64,000 nucleotides of DNA from Sorex araneus (Eukaryota > Chordata > Mammalia > Eulipotyphla > Soricidae): assembly GCF_027595985.1 (NCBI RefSeq), contig NC_073304.1, forward strand, positions 141,492,925 through 141,556,924, read 5' to 3'. A model generated the notes under the pieces. It was not told where the DNA came from. It ran no database searches and was given only the letters and a program-made list of their open reading frames with translations. Made by a program: the position numbers and the translations under genes. Shown one piece after another: positions 57,501 through 64,000 of this stretch. Numbering within the stretch: position 1 is the stretch's first letter; each line of letters starts with the position of its first letter.

Positions 57501-60500
57501 TGCCATACTAGTATGGCTACCCCAGCTTTTTTGAGGGAGTTGTTTGCTTGCAGGATTGTTTTCCATCCTTTTTACTTTGGGTTCTGTGTTTGCTCTGACT
57601 TTTCAGATGTGTTTCTTGTAGGCAGCAAAATGTTGGGTTCTGTTTATGAATTCATTTTGCCACTCTGTGTCTGTGTCTCTTGATTTAGACCATTGACATT
57701 GAGACCATTGACATTGACATTTAGACCATTGACATTGAGAGAGATTATTGTCATGGGGTTTTCATTGAGAGAAATTATTGTCATGGGGTTTTGTGCCATC
57801 TTTCTGTAGGGGTTTGTTGTGCTTGTAGGGGGTTTTCTTGTCTTACAGGAGCCTTTTTAGTCCTTCTTTTAAGTTTTGTTTTGAGTCTATGAAATTCCGA
57901 GCTGTTGTTTATCCATAAAATATTTATCGTTCCTTCAAGTTTGAGTGAAAATTTAGCTGGATAAAGTATTCTTGGTGAGGCGTTCAGTTTGTTGAGTTTT
58001 TTCACTATCTCACCATTGTCTTTGGGCTTGGAGGGTTTCCTCTGATAGGTCTGCTATAAATCTAAGAGTTTCTCCTTTGTATGTGATTTTCTTCTTTGAC
58101 CTTGCTGCTTGAAATATTGTGTCTCTATTTGTGGCATACATCATTCTAACTATGATATGTCTTGGAGTCTTTTTATTAGGGTCTCTTTTAGCTGGTACCC
58201 TTTGGGCTCCTTGCATCTGGATGCCTGCATTATCCAGCTCTGGGAATTTCTAAGCGATGGTATCTTTAACTGTGGGTTTTTCGTTGGGATTTCCTCCCTG
58301 TCCTTTTAGTACTCCAAGGATTCTTATATTGTTCCTCTTGAGTTCATCCCCTCTGTTTGCTCTAAAGCTATTTTGAGATCTTTTCCCATTGTTTGTTGTT
58401 GCCTGTAAGCTTTCTGCAGCTCATATTCAAGCTCACTGATTCTGTCCTCAGCTGTAGTCATTCTACTGTTGAGGGAACCCACTGTGTTTTTTATTTCATT
58501 TACTGACTCCTTTATAAAACCAAGCTCCCAGAAGCACGCGGCTGCATTGCAGTCGCACGACATCTAATAGCCTAGTTCTCCCTCTTGGAGAACCTGACAA
58601 GCTACCAAGAGTCTATTATCCACTCAGGAAGCCTGACAAGCTCCCTGTGACATATTCATATCCCAAATACAGTAACAAATATATATATACCTCTCGGAGA
58701 GCCCAGCAAGCTACCAAGAGTATCCTGCCCACACAGCAGAGCCTGGCAAGCTACCCGTGACATATTCGACATGCCAAAAACAGTAACGATAGGTCTCATT
58801 CCCCTGACCCTGAAAGAGTCTCTAACCGTTGGGAAAGACAAGTAGGGAGAGGCTGCTAAAATCTCAGGGCTGAGTGTAATAGAGACGTTACTGGTGCCTG
58901 CTCGAGTAAATCGATGAACAATGGGATGACAGTGATACAGTGATACTGACTCCTTTATTTGTGTCATTTCTGCTTGTAGCACTGTAGCACTGTCGTCCCG
59001 TTGTTCATTGATTTGCTAAAGTGGGCATCAGTAACGTCTCCATTGTGAGACTTGTTGTTACTGTTTTTGGCATATTGAATATGCCACAGGTAGCTTGCCA
59101 CGCTCTGCCATGCGGGCGGGATACTCTTGGTAGCTTGCCGGGCTCTCGAGAGGAAGGAATGGAGGAATACAACCTGGGCCGGCCGCGTGTAAGGCAAATT
59201 GCCCTTCCTGCTGTGTGTTCCACCATTTCTTTGAGTTCATTGAGCATCTTCAACATTTCATCTCTGAATTCTTTTGCAGAGAGATCAAATTTGTGGGTAA
59301 CCCCTGTTGAGGCTTCTGGACTCTTTTGTTCATCCTCTCTTTATGGTGGGGATTTGCGCTGTTTCTTCATGTTGTTGTGGTCATACAAAGGTGGGACCTT
59401 CCAGTTCACTATCAGTATTCCCCTCTTGCTTCGAGAAAGGATTCTGGAAGAGCTCAGTCAATGGTGGTTGCTTTTTTGGTATACTTTGATTGGACTAGGC
59501 TAGTGGTCTGTGGCCTAATGTGTTTGGGATAGTCAGGATGTCTGCTTTAGAATTAGGTAATGGAGGGTGAGATGTGAGTCCAATGTGCTGGGAAAGGGGA
59601 AAATAACTGCTGCTCGTGGGTCACGCCCAGCACGCTGCAGTACCTGTCGGTGGGAGGGGCTGCTTATGTCCCTGCTGCTGCCATCTACTTCCCATGATCC
59701 TGAGGTTTCGAGGAGGGGGGCACCTCTTGGCAGTGCTCCTCGGGTGCCTCTGCTGGGGCTGGGTCTTGCAGAGTCCCTAAATATGGCATTTTTTTTAAGG
59801 GAAAGATATTGAATACTGATGATAAATATAATATCTTTCCAATGAAATGTAATTTTTTTTGAGGGGTCAGAGACTCTCTCGAAGTGGTTCTCATTAGCCT
59901 GGAGGGTCTTTGTAATTCTCAGCCCCCCAGGCCTGTGGCTCGATGGAGGATCCCGGGGATGCAGTGCTGCTCAGGCCCAGTGGCTCGAGGATTAACCAGC
60001 CACCCCAGCATGCTCAGGGTCCTCCGAGGTAGCACCCCTGAGGCAGCCACATGGTAATTGGATGAGCGCATATCTTGCCCAGCACTTTAATCCCTGTATT
60101 ATCTCCCCAGAATTGTACTTTTTTTCTTTTTTGTTTTGTTTTTGGACCACACCCAGTGGTGCTCAGGGGTTACTCCTGACTTTGCACCAAGGAATCACTA
60201 CTGCCAGTGCCTGGGGGACCATATGAGATGCTGGGAATCAAATCCAGGTTGGCTACATGCAAGAACACCCTCCTATCGCTCTGACCCTTAGAAATGTAAT
60301 TTTCAATAAAAATTTAACTTATATCACCTGATGTTCTGAAATAGCTACTCTCAGCATTGGTGGTATTTTATTCCCATCTTGTCCAAAGTTCTGCAGTAGA
60401 TGCTGAGCTTTGGTAATCAAAGGAGGTGGGCACGGGTACATCTTCTCAATTCTTGTTGTCTGATTTGTTTGTACACTTTTAATCATTTTCACAGGGAAAA

Positions 60501-60645
60501 GGCAAACCTTGCCATTACCCTTCACAACGACAGAGAGGAGATCATGGCCCATGCCATCTTTGTGGATTATCCGAACTGGAATGTTGCCCAGCAGGACAAC
60601 TGGGTGTCTGTGTTCCGGGAGCTCGACTCCGATATTCCGTGCACA
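42455..60645 (+). CDS. CFAP61: CFAP61, cilia- and flagella-associated protein 61 (first two coding exons)
   Basis: Coding exons are 42455-42597 (in exon 42441-42597) and 60495-60645. Together they give 98 residues, [20 protein letters not shown] through ELDSDIPCT, joined in frame at Leu48. I recognise this as the N-terminus of CFAP61 (C20orf26; Chlamydomonas FAP61), a component of the calmodulin- and spoke-associated complex at the radial-spoke base of motile axonemes, needed for sperm flagella (family knowledge). The ATG lies 14 nt after a TTTTTAG acceptor, so at least one untranslated exon lies upstream, presumably in the shared promoter at about 31.8-31.9 kb. The remaining exons lie right of the window. 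No lesions are seen. Intron 2 is 17.9 kb and repeat-laden. Confidence 0.93.
42850..42975 (+). mobile_element. Possible MIR fossil
   Basis: AGGTAGCTATTATCACGAGG and AACCTGGATTTGCTC fit the MIR order weakly. Confidence 0.35.
43330..44860 (-). mobile_element. Old L1 3' region
   Basis: Antisense ORF2 terminus, with [18 protein letters not shown] readable at about 43690. It is interrupted by a SOR SINE (43697-43898). Confidence 0.65.
43697..43898 (-). mobile_element. SOR SINE with (TTTA)n tail
   Basis: Antisense; the tail grew to TATTTATTTATT; ends ATCGCTCCAGCCCC. Confidence 0.85.
45953..46088 (-). mobile_element. SOR SINE, internally deleted
   Basis: GGGCCACACCCAGCGATGC to CTATCTCTCCAGCCCC, lacking the GGTTCGA-box segment. 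The flanks repeat TTGTGTCTCTGTTTTTT. Confidence 0.8.
46285..46445 (-). mobile_element. SOR SINE, head truncated
   Basis: GGTTCATACCCAGCGATGTTC to ACCCACTGTTTTATCG. The flanks share GGAAAACTTTT / CGAAACTTTT. Confidence 0.75.
46600..48600 (+). other. CFAP61 intron 2, mostly unrecognised
   Basis: Apart from the SINE at 47665 and a 24-bp tandem duplication at 47405-47452 (CCTATCTAGGCCTTCTCCTG twice), nothing is recognised. About 48050-48600 is GC-richer and unlike the flanks. Confidence 0.5.
47665..47825 (+). mobile_element. SOR SINE, 5'-truncated
   Basis: GGCAGGGTGTTTGCCTTGTG to GGCTGTGGCCCCCAAACAAA. Confidence 0.75.
48622..49132 (+). mobile_element. L1 3' end with 5' inversion (twin priming)
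   Basis: Flanked by AAGAGTTGGAG (48611-48621 and 49133-49143). About 48622-48770 is L1 3' region in reverse; 48775-49132 is the forward 3'UTR with A-rich tail. Confidence 0.85.
49195..49300 (-). mobile_element. Old SOR-like SINE fragment
   Basis: GGGGATTGAACCAGGATGGC and GGCAAGGCAAATGCCTTAAC. Confidence 0.45.
49755..49912 (-). mobile_element. Old SOR-like SINE
   Basis: GGTCAAACCCAGGCTGTGTA and GCAAGGCACACACCCTAATC in antisense order. Confidence 0.45.
49910..52856 (+). other. CFAP61 intron 2, mostly unrecognised
   Basis: Only one old SINE (51715-51872) is recognised. No exon with good splice sites and homology is seen. Confidence 0.5.
51715..51872 (-). mobile_element. Old SOR-like SINE
   Basis: GGTGTGCTCAGGTGGTGCTTC to CTACTGTCACTCCAG. 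Confidence 0.5.
52857..53478 (-). mobile_element. L1 3' end
   Basis: Antisense 3'UTR and ORF2 tail, abutting the next L1. Confidence 0.8.
54000..57720 (-). pseudogene. L1 ORF2p, degenerate
   Basis: The reverse-transcriptase/endonuclease reading frame is broken into pieces by stops and frameshifts. Readable parts are [20 protein letters not shown] (RT) and, downstream of it, a catalytic box reading FTDE rather than FADD. Further C-terminal parts are [19 protein letters not shown] and [20 protein letters not shown]. It is inactive. Confidence 0.8.
58516..58943 (+). mobile_element. Composite retroposon with (ACAGTGAT)n tail
   Basis: A perfect 15-bp duplication TACTGACTCCTTTAT (58501-58515 and 58944-58958) defines its ends. 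It starts AAAACCAAGCTCCCAGAAGC and ends ATGGGATGACAGTGATACAG without poly(A). Confidence 0.88.
58975..59215 (-). mobile_element. Non-poly(A) SINE
   Basis: Antisense; tail repeat (GTAGCACT)n, CGTTGTTCATTGATTTGCT, GGCATATTGAATATGCCAC, then the SOR head with GGCCGGCCGCGTGTAAGGCA. Confidence 0.8.
60118..60290 (-). mobile_element. SOR SINE
   Basis: Antisense; GGACCACACCCAGTGGTGC to CTATCGCTCTGACCC, 200 bp before a CFAP61 exon. Confidence 0.8.
60495..60645 (+). CDS. CFAP61: CFAP61 second coding exon
   Basis: The acceptor is CATTTTCACAG. It encodes (L)[19 protein letters not shown] through ELDSDIPCT, ending in phase 0 at ACA/GTGAGT. Confidence 0.94.
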
Positions 60646-63235
60646 GTGAGTCATCCTGCACCATGCTTACAAGCCTTCCTTTCGGAAGGGAGTCTCGTGT
60701 TCATAGATAGAACACGAGAACATAGGTCTTTCAGTTGTTAGACCCAGCAGTTCAGCAGCAAGTATACAACATCATGATAGAAATCAAGTTATTGGTGTGA
60801 GGAATAGGAAGCAGGAAGCCTGGTGACATAAGAAAGTGAAAGCCAGATCAGTAAGCTGCTGGCAAAGCCCAAGTCATGCTTTGTTGATGAAAAGTGAGAG
60901 CAAAGAATTAGTGGAAGAGTACTTTCTAGGTCACTACACAGCATTCTAAGTGTCAGTGTCTGAAGCCTTGTTTGCTTGGAGGTCACTTCACACCCACACA
61001 TATGCCTTCCATAATAATAACAATTAAGCCCCAGACTTAATCTGATTCTCATAGTGGACTCTGACTCATTCGAGATCTAGCTGTAGACACATGGCAAACT
61101 ATAGGCCAATGGAAGCCAGGGCAACAGTTTTCAAGAAGCTGGGATCTTGGTCACTGGTGCCAATCTGAGTTTTCCCTGCCCTTTGGTCCCAGAACCAGTC
61201 CAGCATCTGGCCCAATCATGTAGAAAGCCAGAGACTGACTGGGAGCAGCAGGCTTGTCAGTTGGTGGAATTCAATAGTGTGTCCCCAGGGGCATGAATGA
61301 GGCGTGAATGAGTTCACACCCCACATGTGCTGCAAGCTCACACTCAGACCCGGCCACATAATATTTAGAGTTTATTCAGTTGGCTGCTAGATGGTGCCTT
61401 CCTCTTGCCATTTTTGCTCTCATCACTGACATCCATAAACCCAGTTACTATTATGAGAAAAATTACCTGAAACTTAGAAATAGGTCACAAAGACCCTTCC
61501 AATTAAATGTTGTGGTACTATGATTGGATTTTTATTGGCACAGCTCTTGACAGTTCTGTAGGAACAGCTATTCACTTACAAATTTTCTTCCATTTGAGAT
61601 GTAAATAGTTTATGTCTCCAGGAAGAGTTGGGGTTTATGTCCCAAGAGGACAATATTTGGTAACATATACAGCAATCCTACTCTAAGATTCCCTTATTGA
61701 ATTAACTAAAGTAATCAGCTCATCAATGCAGTAAATCTTTTATTATTTCTCTAGTTGTCTTATCAAATGATGGGTTGAATATATCAATCTCAGGCATGTT
61801 CATTTTATATTTGTATTCAGATCATGACTTTACCTTTTGGAAAATTATAAATTAACACCATCAATCATTAATTCTTTCCCCTTTGTTTCTTTCTTTGTTC
61901 TTTTAAGCCATACACAACTATTAACTATTTGAACTGTGACTGGTCTGAATAAATATAAAATATAAACATGACTGAAAATAGTAGAAAAAAGCAATGTAAA
62001 CTATCTTACAATTTTACATTGACTTTCCATTAAAATAATTTTATATATTGGATAAAAGAAAATATGTATTAAAATTTTCAGTGTTTATCTTTATTTTTAT
62101 TATATCTACAGAAAATTTAAAATTATGTAAGTGACTTCCATTTATGGATTAAATTATTTTTCTTTGGGCAGCATAGGCACAAAAGAAATGTTACTTCTCC
62201 CCAGGAAGCTTTTAACTGATTAAATTATTTTGATATTAAAGCTAAAAAAATTAATCTTCAAAATAGCATAGGTATACCCTGCCTTTCTAAAGTTTGAATA
62301 ATGCCACTCATGTCTTTATGAAGAAACTGGATTGGTGCCTGTTTTTGTTATCCAAGAGAAATTCAAAGATTTCCATTTTTATGAAAAAAGCAAAATGAAC
62401 ATTCAGTATTGTTTTTGCAGCAGATGTTCTAATGGTACCATAAGTGGAACCAGTGGCATTGCTGATGTACTTCCCTGACAACTATATTATGCGGCTGTAT
62501 ATTCATTCCATCATTTCTGCTTTTACTTTGTGTTTGTGTCATTTTATGTCTAGCTTGTTATCTGGTATAATTTATTAGGTTAATTTTTTAGTTTTGGAAA
62601 TGCTAAAATATGTTTTTATGTAGTGGTAATTGCTTCTTCCCTTCATGCCATTTTTATTGACAAAAGGTTCCATAGAATCCCTTACTTTCCCACAGTAGGA
62701 GGAACCTGAATTCCTGGTGGGAGAAAAGAAAAGGGAGATAAAAAAAAGACAATAACTATGTATTCCTAGAGCTAGGATTTAAGTCCAGTGTTAGGTAGGA
62801 TTGTGGTGGGATTGATCAGATGGGTTTAATAATGGAAAGTGTTTACATCAGAACTGTTGTTATTCTTGTTATTTGAATTTGGGGTTTCTGAAATTTACCT
62901 TTTGAGAGTTTTTGGGTGGGTGAAACAAATGCAAAATTCTTGTCTCATCATTTTATGTGGATAAGCACTCTTAAAGCAAACACAGTCAAACTGAAGGGGA
63001 GGTCAAGGCTTGTGGATGTGCAGGTGGTGACCTGAGAGTCAAAAAAATTCCTCGAAAACTAGAAATACATACAGCACACCTGTTGTCCTAAATCGGTTCA
63101 TTCATACATTCACAAGTCAGCCACCTCATTTTTGCATCATTTCTAGAATTTGAGGTTTTTCCCATAATCACTGAGATAGTCTGACAATTCTATAAAACTA
63201 TGTATATACGAAGCAGCTCTTCCCTGTTTAGGCCA
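60646..63235 (+). other. CFAP61 intron 3 (5' part)
   Basis: About 2.6 kb of AT-rich sequence, free of recognisable SINE or L1 insertions. The next CFAP61 exon is not in the window. Confidence 0.6.
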
Positions 63236-63428
63236 ACATCTTATTTTATTTTATTTTATTTTTACTTTTTGGGTCACACCCGGCGATGCTCAGGGGTTAC
63301 TCCTGGCTCTGCACTCAGGAATTACTCCTGGCGGTGCTCAGGGGACCATATGGGATGCTGGGGATGGAACCCGGGTCGGCCACATGCAAGGCAAACACCC
63401 TACCCGCTGTGCTATTGCTCCAGCCTCC
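63236..63428 (-). mobile_element. SOR SINE, full length
   Basis: Antisense with (TTTTA)n tail; GGGTCACACCCGGCGATGC to CTATTGCTCCAGCC. Confidence 0.9.
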
Positions 63429-63469
63429 CAACTTCTTATTAAAAAAAAAAGGTAGTAATGCTACAAAAT

Positions 63470-63630
63470 GTTTTTTGGGGGGCTTGGTGTGATTCCTTGG
63501 AGGCACTCAGAGCTTATTCAGGGATCACTCCTGGCAGGCTTGGGGAATGATACAGGGTGCTGGGAATTGAACGCAGGCTGCTCACATGCAAAGCCAGTGC
63601 CTTCCCTCTGTAATATCTCTCTAGTCCGGA
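63470..63630 (-). mobile_element. Old SOR-like SINE
   Basis: Antisense; CACTCAGAGCTTATTCAGGG to ATCTCTCTAGTCCGG. Confidence 0.55.
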
Positions 63631-63654
63631 TACAAATTTTTTTAGAAACTTCAA

Positions 63655-63800
63655 ATGGTCTTGCAGATAGTTCTGAGGGGTACTATCTTCCAAGAGGTAG
63701 AGTGCTTTCCTCGTATCTGCAAGACCCCGAGTTTGATCCATGTCACACTGTGCATCACGAGGTGCAGTCCTGGTGCTCCTAGCATCAAGTCTTTGAACAG
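63655..63800 (+). mobile_element. Diverged tRNA-derived SINE
   Basis: GTAGAGTGCTTTCCTCGTAT and GAGTTTGATCCATGTCACAC look like decayed A- and B-box regions. Confidence 0.4.
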
Positions 63801-63869
63801 TGATTCCTCAGGCCCGTCCTGCTGGGCTGAGTATCACAAGGGTGACATCTGAGTACACCCTGCTTCCAG

Positions 63870-64000
63870 AACTTCTGGGAGACCCCCAAATGCATAAAGA
63901 GCTCATGCTTGACTTGCATGCAGCCAACCTGTGTTCAGTCCCACACACCCCACATGATCCTTTGAGCACCTCCAGGAGTGAGGAGCGGAGAGCCAAGCGT
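63870..64000 (+). mobile_element. Old SOR-like SINE, cut by the window edge
   Basis: CTTGACTTGCATGCAGCCAA and CATGATCCTTTGAGCACCTC. Confidence 0.5.

Larger units (their letters stand above)
57781..59256 (-). pseudogene. L1 ORF1p, degenerate and interrupted
   Basis: Pieces of coiled coil ([20 protein letters not shown]), C-terminal domain ([11 protein letters not shown]) and N-terminal [14 protein letters not shown] appear in order, split by two inserted retroposons. Confidence 0.8.
53479..59870 (-). mobile_element. Nearly full-length L1, degenerate
   Basis: Antisense order from the left: 3'UTR (53.5-54.0 kb), ORF2 (about 54.0-57.7), inter-ORF and ORF1 (about 57.8-59.26), 5'UTR (to about 59.87). 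It is interrupted by retroposons at 58516-58943 and 58975-59215. Confidence 0.8.

Noticed and set aside
59021-59503. 160-codon plus-strand ORF
   Set aside because: It crosses a SINE and antisense L1 ORF1/5'UTR; no conserved protein.

Overview
This is a mammalian nuclear window, almost certainly from a shrew (Soricidae, probably Sorex). The basis is the very high density of one tRNA-derived SINE (head GGGGCTGGAGCAATAGCACAG, tail side TGACCCAAAAA-polyA), which I take to be the shrew SOR family, plus young LINE-1 copies with a GC-rich 3'UTR. Genes are intron-rich with GT-AG and minor-class splice sites. There are no prokaryotic genes. The gene order NAA20 > < CRNKL1 <> CFAP61 is the order I know from human 20p11.

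Layout. (1) 1-9330: NAA20 (+), exons 2-6; exon 1 lies left of the window. (2) About 9330-10775: a short convergent intergenic gap. (3) About 10775-31610: CRNKL1 (-), all 14 coding exons, 687 codons plus stop. (4) 31500-32150: a CpG-rich promoter shared with the divergent ciliary gene CFAP61. It holds an RFX X-box, an NRF1-like site, GC boxes, two ZNF143/THAP11-type motifs and a CCAAT box. A 60-bp GC-rich minisatellite sits just inside CRNKL1 intron 1. (5) 31.8 kb to the right edge: CFAP61 (+), with its first coding exon at 42.4 kb, the next at 60.5 kb and the rest beyond the window. Its introns are filled with L1, SINE and simple repeats.

Functionally these are three separate jobs: NatB N-terminal acetylation (NAA20), pre-mRNA splicing in the Prp19/NTC complex (CRNKL1) and the axonemal radial-spoke base (CFAP61). 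The most notable signal is splicing-related. NAA20 intron 2 is a textbook U12-type GT-AG intron. CRNKL1 intron 5 is a textbook U12-type AT-AC intron. So two convergent neighbours, one of them a spliceosome subunit, each depend on the minor spliceosome.

Other points of interest are a clean RFX X-box at the CFAP61 side of the promoter; a closed N-terminal extension of CRNKL1; a composite retroposon family with (TGA)n or (ACAGTGAT)n tails instead of poly(A); several L1 insertions with intact target-site duplications, one with a twin-priming inversion; and a poly(A)-tailed retrocopy with perfect duplications. I found no CRISPR, phage or bacterial system. Repeat boundaries are by eye and approximate unless a target-site duplication is given.
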